Source: Congregibacter variabilis (GTDB lineage: Bacteria; Pseudomonadota; Gammaproteobacteria; Pseudomonadales; Halieaceae). Taken from it: a stretch of 64,000 bases of DNA. This document shows, piece after piece, positions 52,882 through 61,855 of the stretch (position 1 is the stretch's first letter; each line of letters starts with the position of its first letter). A program made the translations under genes and the position numbers. Location: NCBI RefSeq assembly GCF_045689235.1, contig NZ_CP136864.1, positions 1,054,001 to 1,118,000 of the forward strand, given 5' to 3'. Below the pieces are notes generated by a model. The model searched no databases. It saw only the letters and a list, made by a program, of their open reading frames with translations, and had not been told where the DNA came from.

Positions 52882-53847
52882 GTGCTGAGCGTTAACAATG
52901 TGTGTCTAATTCCCGACGAGAACAATGCGTTCTCGCACAGCTTTGCGCCCGGAGAAATTTCGGTGGTCCTGGGCGCCAACCAGTCGGGGAAAACCAACCT
53001 CTGCAGACTCATTGCCGGCCTGAACACACGGGCGCAAGGAGAGGTGAGTCTTGATGGTCATAGCCTTGTGGAGCTGGGCCCCCGATCGCGACCGGTGAGC
53101 ATGGTCTATCAGGCTTTTGTTAATTACCCCAACCTCACAGTATTTGAAAACATTGCTTCTCCACTGCGTGCAAAAAAAACCGATACAAAGACCCTGTCCA
53201 AAACCGTTGCAGAGACGGCAGAGAAGCTGCAAATCTCACAACTGCTGGACCGCTTGCCCAGCGAGTTATCCGGAGGTCAGCAACAACGCGTTGCTATTGC
53301 CAGGGCGCTAGCTCAGGAAGCTCAGGTTTTGCTGTTGGACGAACCCCTGGTGAATCTCGACTTCAAACTTCGAGAAGCTTTAGAAGTTGAGCTTCGAGAG
53401 TTACTGCGCGCCAGCAACACCGTCGTTGTTTACACCAGCAGCGACCCCAGAGACGCCTTCACCCTGGGTGATCAATTGTTACTGTTAGAAAAGGGATCAA
53501 AAATTCAGGCTGGCCGCCCCTTGGAGGTTTATGAAAGCCCCAGCTGTCCAGCTGCGATGGCGCTGCTTGCAGACCCGGACATCAATCGCTTTTATCGCAA
53601 TGGCAGACTTTGCGCCCTGCGTCCCGAACATCTGGAACTGAGTTTACAGGGCCATGACCCCGCCCTCGAATCGTCAATTGATTTTGACATGCAGGTTACC
53701 GCCTACGAAACCAACGGCGATGAATCCTTTGTCCACGGTCAGGTTCAGGATACTGATTGGGTGATGCGCAGCCGTGGCATGCTGCCAGTAAGTGTTGGAC
53801 AGGTGCTTCAAATCCACGCCGCCCCTCATGATGTAGTGCAGTTCTGA
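52882..53847 (+). CDS. ABC transporter ATP-binding protein, GlpS-type (first ATPase)
   Basis: A 321-residue ATPase from a GTG at 52882. Walker A is 'LGANQSGKTNLCRLIAGL', the signature 'SELSGGQQQRVAIARAL' and Walker B 'VLLLDEPLVNLDF'; a C-terminal TOBE-like domain follows. The full set with DUF2160 and the binding protein corresponds to the glycerol importer GlpSTPQUV of rhizobia, in which two different ATPases form the motor. Its stop overlaps the second ATPase's ATG by one base. Substrate: see the binding protein; betB and betA follow, so a choline-related ligand is also possible. Confidence 0.88.
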   Translation: MLSVNNVCLIPDENNAFSHSFAPGEISVVLGANQSGKTNLCRLIAGLNTRAQGEVSLDGHSLVELGPRSRPVSMVYQAFVNYPNLTVFENIASPLRAKKTDTKTLSKTVAETAEKLQISQLLDRLPSELSGGQQQRVAIARALAQEAQVLLLDEPLVNLDFKLREALEVELRELLRASNTVVVYTSSDPRDAFTLGDQLLLLEKGSKIQAGRPLEVYESPSCPAAMALLADPDINRFYRNGRLCALRPEHLELSLQGHDPALESSIDFDMQVTAYETNGDESFVHGQVQDTDWVMRSRGMLPVSVGQVLQIHAAPHDVVQF

Positions 53848-54917
53848 TGGCTACCGTTAGCCTTGAAAACCTCGGCTTTACCTATCCCGGCGCTGACTCC
53901 CCAACGCTCTCAAAACTGAACTTGAACATCCCTGACGGTGAAGCACATGCCCTGCTCGGTGCGAGCGGAGCGGGCAAGACAACCTTACTTAATATTCTTT
54001 CGGGGCTACTGACTCCGAGCTCTGGCGCACTTCGTTTTGATGATAAGGACGTATCTCTGCAGTCGGGTCGACTTCGAAACGTAGCACAGGTGTTTCAGTT
54101 TCCGGTCTTGTATGAATCCTTAAGCGTTGCCGATAACCTCGCTTTCCCGCTAAGGACACGAAAAGCGCCTTCCGGGATGATCCGCGAAAGGCTCGATTAC
54201 ATTTGCAGCGAACTGGATATCACAGATCTCCAAAGCCTAAAGCCTGCCGCGCTATCTTTGTTTCAGAAGCAATTGATTGCCGTTGGCAAAGCACTCATGC
54301 GTCCGGATGTCTCCCTGGTGTTACTGGATGAGCCCCTTACCGCGGTAGAGCCTCGCACTAAATGGCGTCTCCGGCAGACCTTGCGGCGAGTGCAGGCCGA
54401 TCTCAAAGTGACGATGATCTACGTGACTCACGACCAAACCGAAGCACTGACCTTTGCTGATCGCGTATCGGTGCTCACCGCAGGAGGCATTTTACAAACG
54501 GGAACGCCTGAGGAGGTGTATAACAGCCCCGAACACGAGTTTGTGGGGCACTTTGTCGGCAGCCCCGGCATGAACTTTTTACCCGCTAAAGCCTTAGGAA
54601 TCGACGATGCAGAGCGCGCAGGTTTCCGACCTGAGTGGGCCGTTCTTGGCACAGCAAGCTCGCCGATATCAAGCTCTCCCGCAAACAGCTCCGCTATGGG
54701 CCAGCTCACCGGCCAAGTACTGCGCATACGCGTGCAAGGTGCCCAGGCGGGTAAGCCGTTCGGCTTACTCACTTTAGCCACCGACCACGGCCAGGTCGCC
54801 GTCCGCGGAGAGTTTCCCGATGCGCCGGTAAGCATCGGAGACAGTTTAAATATGCAGCTGACCCGTTGTATCACTTTTACCAACCAGCGCAAGGTGAGTG
54901 ATATTGAGCTCGTTTAA
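53847..54917 (+). CDS. ABC transporter ATP-binding protein, GlpT-type (second ATPase)
   Basis: A 356-residue ATPase. Walker A 'GASGAGKTTLLNILSGL' and Walker B 'LVLLDEPLTAVEP' are intact, and 'FVGHFVGSPGMNFLPAKAL' leads into the C-terminal TOBE region. The usual LSGGQ signature is replaced by 'LSLFQKQLIAVGKAL', which the GlpT branch shares, so the two ATP sites of the heterodimer are unequal. 'VAQVFQFPVLYESLSVADNLAFPLR' is the Q-loop typical of the branch. It overlaps the following permease start by 20 bases. Confidence 0.88.
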   Translation: MATVSLENLGFTYPGADSPTLSKLNLNIPDGEAHALLGASGAGKTTLLNILSGLLTPSSGALRFDDKDVSLQSGRLRNVAQVFQFPVLYESLSVADNLAFPLRTRKAPSGMIRERLDYICSELDITDLQSLKPAALSLFQKQLIAVGKALMRPDVSLVLLDEPLTAVEPRTKWRLRQTLRRVQADLKVTMIYVTHDQTEALTFADRVSVLTAGGILQTGTPEEVYNSPEHEFVGHFVGSPGMNFLPAKALGIDDAERAGFRPEWAVLGTASSPISSSPANSSAMGQLTGQVLRIRVQGAQAGKPFGLLTLATDHGQVAVRGEFPDAPVSIGDSLNMQLTRCITFTNQRKVSDIELV

Positions 54918-55773
54918 GCCCAAGAACAATCGCGCCTGGCTCGGTGTTCTGCCGGTGTTGCTCATTGTGGCTTTCAGTGCCGTCATACCGCTAATGACCG
55001 TCGTGAATTACTCCGTACAGGACATTCTGGATTTCAATTCCCGTTTTTTTGTAGGTTTTGAGTGGTACCGAGAAACCCTTAAAGACCCCCGATTCATTGA
55101 TGCTTTTGTACGACAAGTTGTCTTCAGTCTTACGATTCTGGCCATTGAAGTACCTTTGGGTGTCGCCGTGGCCAAGGGCATTCCCAAGGACAGCAGGTTT
55201 ACGTCGCTGATACTCATTCTGCTGGCTCTCCCTCTGCTCATTCCCTGGAACGTTGTCGGCACGATCTGGCAGGTCTTTGCCCGCCCCGATATCGGTCTGC
55301 TGGGATGGACCGTGAACGCGCTCGGTATTTCTTACAACTACACCGCAGAACCGCTGCATGCCTGGCTGACCTTGGTAGCCATGGATGTCTGGCACTGGAC
55401 ATCACTCATAGCGCTCCTCGCATTCGCCGGCCTTACATCAATTCCCAAGCCTTTCTATCAAGCTGCGGAACTCGACAACGCAAGTCGCTGGCAAGTGTTT
55501 CGTTACGTAGAGATGCCGCGCCTGCAGGGTGTGTTAATCATTGGCATCCTCCTCAGACTGATGGACAGTTTTATGATCTACACGGAACCCTTTGTTTTAA
55601 CCGGAGGGGGTCCGGGCAATGCCACCACCATGCTCAGCCAGCATCTGGCCACCATGGCCGTCGGGCAATTTGACCTTGGTCCTGCGGCCGCATTCTCGGT
55701 GATCTACTTTTTATTCATCTTGCTGTTCTGCTGGATCTTTTATACCAGCGTGGTGCGCACCGACGATGAATAG
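54898..55773 (+). CDS. ABC transporter permease, sugar/polyol type (GlpP-like)
   Basis: A 291-residue inner-membrane permease with six helices from a GTG at 54898. The coupling loop 'GLTSIPKPFYQAAELDNASRWQVFRYVEMPRLQG' is the EAA motif, and 'PFVLTGGGPGNATTMLSQHL' is the MalF-like signature. It pairs with the permease at 55766 to form the channel. The start overlaps the second ATPase by 20 bases, so the operon is tightly coupled. Confidence 0.9.
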   Translation: MILSSFKPKNNRAWLGVLPVLLIVAFSAVIPLMTVVNYSVQDILDFNSRFFVGFEWYRETLKDPRFIDAFVRQVVFSLTILAIEVPLGVAVAKGIPKDSRFTSLILILLALPLLIPWNVVGTIWQVFARPDIGLLGWTVNALGISYNYTAEPLHAWLTLVAMDVWHWTSLIALLAFAGLTSIPKPFYQAAELDNASRWQVFRYVEMPRLQGVLIIGILLRLMDSFMIYTEPFVLTGGGPGNATTMLSQHLATMAVGQFDLGPAAAFSVIYFLFILLFCWIFYTSVVRTDDE

Positions 55774-56575
55774 ACTCGGGCTCAGCCGCGGCGTTCTCAT
55801 GGTGTACGGCATTTATTTGCTGCTGCCACTGTATTGGCTTCTATCCATGTCCCTGCGCAGCAATGCCGACATTCAGGGCAGTTTTTCTTTGCTGCCGCCG
55901 ACCACTACCCTGGCAAATTTCGCCGAAATATTTTCGAATCCCGTTTGGTACCAGGGCTTCGCAAATTCGCTCAGCTACGTTGCCATCAACACGCTGATTT
56001 CTCTGGCCGTGGCCATACCTGCAGCCTATGCATTCTCGCGCTACCGTTTTTTGGGGGACAAACAGCTATTCTTTTGGCTACTGACCAATCGCATGGCGCC
56101 CCCGGCAGTGTTTTTACTGCCTTTCTTTCAGCTTTATTCTGCGGTGGGACTGTTTGACACCCCATTGGCGGTCGCCTTGGCACACTGCCTGTTCACGGTG
56201 CCCTTGGCCGTGTGGATTCTGGAAGGCTTTTTTTCCGGCGTGCCCACGGAGCTCGATGAAATGGCGCAAATCGACGGGCACAGCTTTCTGTACTTTTTTG
56301 TTCGGGTCTTTTTACCGATCAACCGTGGCGCCATCGGTGTAACACTGTTCTTCTGCTTTATGTTCAGCTGGGTAGAGCTGCTCCTGGCGCGCACGCTGTC
56401 TGGCGCATCATCAAAGCCGATCGTAGTGGTAATGACTCGAACCGTTAGCGCCTCTGGCGTCGACTGGGGCGTACTTGCCGCAGCGGGCGTTCTGACCGTG
56501 CTACCGGGTGTTCTGGTGGTTTGGTTCGTTCGCAAAGATCTTGTAAAAGGTTTTGCCTTGGGTCGCGTATCGTGA
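55766..56575 (+). CDS. ABC transporter permease, MalG-like (GlpQ-like)
   Basis: A 269-residue permease with six helices. The EAA loop is 'GVPTELDEMAQIDGHSFLYFFVRVFLPINRGAIGV'. 'LLSMSLRSNADIQGSF' opens the first periplasmic loop as in MalG/UgpE-type proteins. It overlaps the preceding permease by eight bases and the following DUF2160 gene by four. Confidence 0.9.
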   Translation: MNRLGLSRGVLMVYGIYLLLPLYWLLSMSLRSNADIQGSFSLLPPTTTLANFAEIFSNPVWYQGFANSLSYVAINTLISLAVAIPAAYAFSRYRFLGDKQLFFWLLTNRMAPPAVFLLPFFQLYSAVGLFDTPLAVALAHCLFTVPLAVWILEGFFSGVPTELDEMAQIDGHSFLYFFVRVFLPINRGAIGVTLFFCFMFSWVELLLARTLSGASSKPIVVVMTRTVSASGVDWGVLAAAGVLTVLPGVLVVWFVRKDLVKGFALGRVS

Positions 56576-56844
56576 GCTGGATGGCCTGGACCACACCCAC
56601 AGCGTTCTTTTTCAGCGCCATAGGTCTTGCACTTCTGGGACTCACGGTCCTTGAGATTCTGCGGCCCACAGCGCGTGTGCGCGGGTTTTTACCCATGGCC
56701 ACTACCCGTGGCGACCGGTTTTTTATCAGTTTGCTCAGCGCGGCCTTTATCCATTTGCTTTGGCTTGGGCTCGTCGATGGAGGCTTACTGATAGCCAGCT
56801 GTGCTTCTGCTTTGTGGGCCGCCCTACTTATGCGCTGGGGATAA
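56572..56844 (+). CDS. DUF2160 small membrane protein (GlpU-like)
   Basis: A 90-residue protein with three hydrophobic helices, from a GTG at 56572 that overlaps the permease stop. It contains 'MAWTTPTAFFFSAIGLALLGLTVLEI', 'RGFLPMATTRGDRFFI' and 'LSAAFIHLLWLGLVDG', which identify the DUF2160 family (GlpU in the rhizobial glycerol ABC cluster). It always accompanies this importer type; its role is unknown, perhaps as an accessory to the permease. Confidence 0.9.
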   Translation: MSWMAWTTPTAFFFSAIGLALLGLTVLEILRPTARVRGFLPMATTRGDRFFISLLSAAFIHLLWLGLVDGGLLIASCASALWAALLMRWG

Positions 56845-56888
56845 GCTCTTTATACTGAGTGCTCGTAATCCCAAGGCAAGCAATCATC

Positions 56889-58631
56889 GTGAAAGTACGG
56901 CATCTACTCCTGGCAATCACATCTCTGGGCGCGCTAATGACTGCTTGCTCCGAGCAATCCACAGAATCTCCCGCCGAAACCACCGCTGACTTTAGCTCCA
57001 ATGCAGCGACATGGATCAAAGAGTTTCAGCCTTCCACACTGACTGAAGCCCAACAGCTGGCAGAAATGGCATGGTTTACCGAGGCAGCCAAAGACTTTCG
57101 GGACATGTCTATTAACGTCGCATCAGAAAGCCTGACCACGCATGAGTATGAAAGTACGCGACTGACAAAAGCGTTTTACGAGATCACGGGAATCAGAGTG
57201 ACACATGATCTGATCCAGGAAGGCGATGTCATCGAAAAATTGCAAACCCAGATGCAAACCGGCGAGAACGTCTACGACGCTTACGTCAATGACTCAGACC
57301 TGGTGGGAACACACGCACGCTACGGCCATGTGGTCCCCCTGAGCGATTTCATGGCGGGCGAAGGTGCAGCGGTCACCTCCCCTACTCTGGATCTTGATGA
57401 CTTTATCGGGATCAGTTTTACGACAGGCCCGGATGGAAAAATCTACCAGTTACCAGACCAGCAGTTTGCCAATCTCTACTGGTTTCGCTACGACTGGTTC
57501 ACAACGCCCGCTATACAGGAACAGTTCGAATCCCTCTACGGCTATCCTTTGGGCGTACCCATTAATTGGTCCGCTTACGAAGACATTGCTGAGTTCTTTA
57601 GTGTGCACGTCCAAGAAATCGACGGGGAACGCGTATATGGCCACATGGATTACGGCAAAAAAGACCCCTCTCTGGGTTGGCGCTTCACCGATGCATGGCT
57701 GTCCATGGCGGGCGCAGGCGACGCAGGCATCCCCAATGGTTTACCCGTGGATGAATGGGGCATACGCGTTGAGGACTGTCGTCCGGTAGGTTCCAGCGTG
57801 AGTCGCGGTGGCGCCACCAATGGACCGGCAGCAGTCTATGCGCTGTCCAAATATATGGATTGGCTGAAGCGCTTCGCACCACCGGAAGCTGGCGGCATGA
57901 CATTCTCCGAATCCGGCCCCGTACCAGCACAAGGACATATCGCTCAGCAGATTTTCTGGTACACCACCTTCACCGCCGACATGATCCAGCCGGGGCTGGC
58001 GGTGGTGAATTCGGACGGCAGGCCCAAATGGCGTATGGCGCCTTCGCCTCACGGGCCTTACTGGAGCGAAGGTATGAAGCTGGGTTATCAGGATACCGGC
58101 TCCTGGACACTTCTTAAGAGCACACCGCTGGAAAGACGCAAAGCCGCCTGGCTCTATGCGCAGTTTGTAACGTCCAAGACTGTCTCTTTGAAGAAAACAG
58201 TGGTCGGCCTGACGCCCATTCGCAAGTCCGATTTGGATTCTCAGGCTATGACCGACCTTGCGCCCAAGCTTGGCGGCTTGGTGGAGTTTTATCGCAGCCC
58301 TGCAAGAACCCTCTGGACGCCCACGGGGACGAACGTGCCGGACTACCCAAAGCTCGCGCAGCTGTGGTGGGCTAACGTCGCCAATGCGGTGAGCGGCGAA
58401 GTGACCCCACAGGTCGCCATGGATACACTGGCTGAGCAACAGGATCGCATCATGGGTCGATTAGAGCGCCACGGGATTCTCGGTGAGTGCGGGCCCGCGT
58501 TGAACGAGCCACGAGATCCCCAGTACTGGCTCGACCAACCCGGCTCGCCAAAGCCAAAGCTCAGTGATGAAAAACCACAGGGCGAAACCGTTCCCTACGA
58601 CGAGCTCATAAAGGTATGGCAAGCAGGCTAA
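56889..58631 (+). CDS. extracellular solute-binding lipoprotein (glycerol/polyol type, GlpV-like)
   Basis: A 580-residue protein from a GTG at 56889, with AAGG before it. 'LLLAITSLGALMTACSEQ' is a lipobox. The mature protein has the family's 'FQPSTLTEAQQLAEMAWF', 'SESLTTHEYESTRLTKAFYEITG', 'GPDGKIYQLPDQQFANLYWFRYDWF' and 'APSPHGPYWSEGMKLGYQD' segments, which closely match the glycerol-binding GlpV type from end to end. This suggests a polyol such as glycerol as the ligand, but the neighbours are choline-oxidation genes and no glpK or glpD is present. Ligand is therefore unresolved. Confidence 0.88.
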   Translation: MKVRHLLLAITSLGALMTACSEQSTESPAETTADFSSNAATWIKEFQPSTLTEAQQLAEMAWFTEAAKDFRDMSINVASESLTTHEYESTRLTKAFYEITGIRVTHDLIQEGDVIEKLQTQMQTGENVYDAYVNDSDLVGTHARYGHVVPLSDFMAGEGAAVTSPTLDLDDFIGISFTTGPDGKIYQLPDQQFANLYWFRYDWFTTPAIQEQFESLYGYPLGVPINWSAYEDIAEFFSVHVQEIDGERVYGHMDYGKKDPSLGWRFTDAWLSMAGAGDAGIPNGLPVDEWGIRVEDCRPVGSSVSRGGATNGPAAVYALSKYMDWLKRFAPPEAGGMTFSESGPVPAQGHIAQQIFWYTTFTADMIQPGLAVVNSDGRPKWRMAPSPHGPYWSEGMKLGYQDTGSWTLLKSTPLERRKAAWLYAQFVTSKTVSLKKTVVGLTPIRKSDLDSQAMTDLAPKLGGLVEFYRSPARTLWTPTGTNVPDYPKLAQLWWANVANAVSGEVTPQVAMDTLAEQQDRIMGRLERHGILGECGPALNEPRDPQYWLDQPGSPKPKLSDEKPQGETVPYDELIKVWQAG

Positions 58632-58644
58632 AGGAATCCCAGGC

Positions 58645-60105
58645 GTGAATCTGCCGGAACAGCAGTTGTACATCGACGGAGATTACGTCTCCGCCAGCTC
58701 AGGGATTGTATTTCCCAGCTTCAACCCTGCCACCGGCGAGGAGATATGCAAAGTACAGCTTGCCAGTAGCTCTGACCTGGATCGTGCCGTTGTGTCCGCA
58801 CGCAGGGGATTTGAGCAATGGTCCGGTATTAGCGGCACAGAGCGCAGTCGAATCCTTTTAAGAGCCGTCGCTCTACTGCGAGACCGTAACGACGAGTTGG
58901 CGAAGCTGGAGGTCATGGACACCGGTAAGCCTATCGCTGAAGCGCAGTCCGTAGACGTTATGTCTGGCGCCGATTGTATCGAGTACTTCGCGCACGTAGC
59001 GCCGACGATTCGGGGCCATCAAATGGATCTTCCCGGCGCTCTGGGTTACACCCGCCGCGAACCGCTGGGCGTTTGCGCCGGGATCGGCGCCTGGAACTAC
59101 CCTATCCAAATCGCCTGTTGGAAAGCAGCCATGGCTCTGGCCTGCGGCAATGCGCTGATTTACAAGCCATCGGAACTGACCCCCCTGAGTTGCCTGAAGC
59201 TCGCCGAGATACTCACCGAAGCCGGCGTTCCTGCGGGCGTATTCAATGTAGTCTTGGGTGACAGCAACATCGGAAGTGCTATGTCGCTGCATCCTGGCAT
59301 CGACAAAGTGTCGCTCACTGGCTCTACCGCAACTGGCAAGAAAGTCATGGCCGCCGCGGCTTCGACTTTAAAGCATGTCTCCATGGAGCTTGGCGGCAAG
59401 TCGCCCCTAGTCATTTTTGAGGACGCCGATCTGGACAATGCGGTATCCGCCGCGATGATGGCCAATTTTTATACTCAGGGTGAAATTTGTACCAATGGCA
59501 CACGCGTGTTTGTGCATACCGATATTCATGATGAGTTTGTAGCGCGACTCCTTACAAGAACGCGCAATCTAACTATCGGCGATCCCATGAATCCTGAAAC
59601 ACAAATCGGTTCACTGATCTCACCGGAGCATATGCAAAAGGTGCTTGCTTACATAGAACAAGCCAAGAGTGATGGAGCAACATTGCTGTGCGGCGGAAAA
59701 AAATCAGCGGACCCTGCCCTGGCTGCAGGAGCTTTTGTAGAACCAACAATCTTTACTGGCTGCGCTGATGATATGCGAACCGTCCAGGACGAAGTATTTG
59801 GACCGGTGATGTCGATACTGACCTTTAGCGAAGAGGACGAAGTGATCGCCCGGGCCAACAACACGCCCTATGGCCTTGCTGCCGGTGTTTTTACACAGAA
59901 CCTGGCCAGAGCCCATCGAGTCATCGCTCAACTACAAGCGGGCACCTGTTGGATTAACAATTACAACATCACGCCGATCGAAATGCCCATTGGCGGCTAC
60001 AAGCAATCGGGGCTGGGTCGCGAGAATGGACCAACGGCTATCGAACACTACACACAGCTCAAGAGCGTGTATGTGGAACTGGGTGATGTCGACTGTCCTT
60101 ACTGA
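58645..60105 (+). CDS. betB: betaine aldehyde dehydrogenase
   Basis: A 486-residue NAD-dependent aldehyde dehydrogenase from a GTG at 58645 with AAGGA upstream, 13 bases after the binding-protein gene. It shows 'GIGAWNYPIQIACWKAAMALACGNALIYKPSELTPL' (cofactor), the Glu in 'MELGGKSPLVIFED', the catalytic Cys in 'GEICTNGTRVF' and 'FGPVMSILTF'. The combination and the length fit BetB (betaine aldehyde to glycine betaine). It precedes betA and is read together with the ABC importer genes. Confidence 0.93.
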   Translation: MNLPEQQLYIDGDYVSASSGIVFPSFNPATGEEICKVQLASSSDLDRAVVSARRGFEQWSGISGTERSRILLRAVALLRDRNDELAKLEVMDTGKPIAEAQSVDVMSGADCIEYFAHVAPTIRGHQMDLPGALGYTRREPLGVCAGIGAWNYPIQIACWKAAMALACGNALIYKPSELTPLSCLKLAEILTEAGVPAGVFNVVLGDSNIGSAMSLHPGIDKVSLTGSTATGKKVMAAAASTLKHVSMELGGKSPLVIFEDADLDNAVSAAMMANFYTQGEICTNGTRVFVHTDIHDEFVARLLTRTRNLTIGDPMNPETQIGSLISPEHMQKVLAYIEQAKSDGATLLCGGKKSADPALAAGAFVEPTIFTGCADDMRTVQDEVFGPVMSILTFSEEDEVIARANNTPYGLAAGVFTQNLARAHRVIAQLQAGTCWINNYNITPIEMPIGGYKQSGLGRENGPTAIEHYTQLKSVYVELGDVDCPY

Positions 60106-60144
60106 GCGTCATGCCACTGACTCCGGATCTATTTGAGAAACTCT

Positions 60145-61839
60145 ATGACCGCGCCTGAGTACGATTACATCATTGTCGGCGCTGGATCCGCAGGCTGCGT
60201 ACTGGCCAATCGACTCAGCGCCAACCCGAACCACAGCGTATTATTGCTAGAGGCCGGGGGGAGCGACAAACACCTGACAATACGCATGCCCAGCGCGCTC
60301 TCCTACCCAATGAATGACAAGCGCTTCAATTGGTTTTTTGAGTCTGAAGCCGAACCAGGCCTTGGTGGGCGTAAGCTGCATTGTCCTCGAGGAAAGGTTC
60401 TCGGTGGCTCCTCGTCAATCAATGGCATGGTTTACGTCCGTGGACACGCCTGCGACTTTGATCTGTGGGAGGAGAATGGAGCCAAAGGCTGGAACTATGC
60501 AAACTGTCTTCCGTACTTCAAACGCAGCGAAACCTGGATCGGCGGCGGAAATGAGTTTCGCGGTGACAGCGGCCCTTTGGCAACATGCGCCGGTAATGCC
60601 GGACAACTCAATCCTCTCTATCAAGCTTTTATAGATGCCGGCGGCGATGCGGGCTATCCGATCACCGCAGACAGTAATGCGCAGCAGCAAGAGGGCTTTG
60701 GCCCCATGCATATGACGGTAAAAGATGGGCTACGTTGCTCGACGGCCCGCGCGTATCTGCATCCTGTGCTTGCGCGAAAAAACCTGAAGCTTTTAAGCCA
60801 CTGCCTTACTCATAGAGTGCTCATGAAAGACAAAAGAGCCGTGGGTGTCGAGTACGAGAGAAACGGCGTAGTCGCTCAGGCCAGGGCCAAAAAAGAAGTC
60901 ATTCTTGCCGCCGGCTCTATAGGCTCGCCCACAATATTGCAGCATTCCGGCATCGGTGCCGCTGAGGTGCTCAGCGCAGCGAACATCGCTATACAACATG
61001 ATCTACCCGGGGTCGGTGAAAACTTGCAGGACCACCTGGAAGTCTATTTCCAATACCATTGCAAAGAAGCCATCACCTTGAATGGCAAACTAGGGCTCCT
61101 TGGCAAAGGCTTGATCGGCGCCCAGTGGCTGCTGTTTAAGAGCGGACTAGGCGCTACCAACCACTTTGAATCCTGCGCTTTTATCCGCTCAAAGCAAGGC
61201 GTCCGTTGGCCTGATATTCAATATCACTTTTTGCCCGCTGCGATGAGTTACGACGGTAGCGTTGCCGTCAAAGGGCATGGCTTTCAGGTCCATGTGGGGC
61301 CAAACAGACCTCATAGCCGTGGCAGAGTCCGCGTTGTGAGCAATAACGTTCGTGACAAGCCCAGCATCTTGTTTAACTACCTTGAACACGAACAAGATCG
61401 ACAGGATTGGCGTCACTGCATTCGACTGACCCGGGAGATTATCGGACAGCCTGCTATGGATGCCTATCGCGGCGACGAAATTCAGCCGGGATGTGAGATA
61501 CAAAGCGACGCGGCCATTGATCATTGGGTGAGAGACAATGTTGAAAGTGCCTACCATCCATCGGGAAGCTGCAAGATGGGCGCCGACAATGACCCACTGG
61601 CAGTGGTGAATAGCAACTGTGAGGTAATGGGTTTAGCAGCTCTGCGCGTGGTGGATTCATCCATCATGCCGAGCATCACTAACGGCAATCTGAATGCACC
61701 TACCATCATGTTGGCCGAACGAGCCAGCGATCTGATACTTGGAGTGAAGCTCGAACCTGCATCCAAAGCAGAGGCCTGGATTGACGAACAGTGGCAACAA
61801 CGCCAGCGACCCGGCGCGCCCAAGCGCTCAATTTCCTAG
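60145..61839 (+). CDS. betA: choline dehydrogenase
   Basis: A 564-residue GMC-family flavoenzyme from the ATG at 60145. 'YIIVGAGSAGCVLANRLS' is the ADP-binding loop; 'GKVLGGSSSINGMVYVRGH' and 'SIGSPTILQHSGIG' are the two GMC signatures; 'VESAYHPSGSCKMG' carries the catalytic His. It oxidises choline to betaine aldehyde at the membrane. The gene order betB-betA is kept, but betI and betT are not adjacent; the operon instead begins with an ABC importer. Other alcohols cannot be excluded for GMC enzymes, but 'YHPSGSCKMG' and the pairing with betB support choline. Confidence 0.9.
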   Translation: MTAPEYDYIIVGAGSAGCVLANRLSANPNHSVLLLEAGGSDKHLTIRMPSALSYPMNDKRFNWFFESEAEPGLGGRKLHCPRGKVLGGSSSINGMVYVRGHACDFDLWEENGAKGWNYANCLPYFKRSETWIGGGNEFRGDSGPLATCAGNAGQLNPLYQAFIDAGGDAGYPITADSNAQQQEGFGPMHMTVKDGLRCSTARAYLHPVLARKNLKLLSHCLTHRVLMKDKRAVGVEYERNGVVAQARAKKEVILAAGSIGSPTILQHSGIGAAEVLSAANIAIQHDLPGVGENLQDHLEVYFQYHCKEAITLNGKLGLLGKGLIGAQWLLFKSGLGATNHFESCAFIRSKQGVRWPDIQYHFLPAAMSYDGSVAVKGHGFQVHVGPNRPHSRGRVRVVSNNVRDKPSILFNYLEHEQDRQDWRHCIRLTREIIGQPAMDAYRGDEIQPGCEIQSDAAIDHWVRDNVESAYHPSGSCKMGADNDPLAVVNSNCEVMGLAALRVVDSSIMPSITNGNLNAPTIMLAERASDLILGVKLEPASKAEAWIDEQWQQRQRPGAPKRSIS

Positions 61840-61855
61840 ACGCGCAGGCCCCTTC

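Noticed and set aside
57741..58439. 232-residue open frame on the minus strand inside the solute-binding protein gene
   Set aside because: The plus-strand protein matches its family throughout; the antisense frame is a GC-rich shadow.
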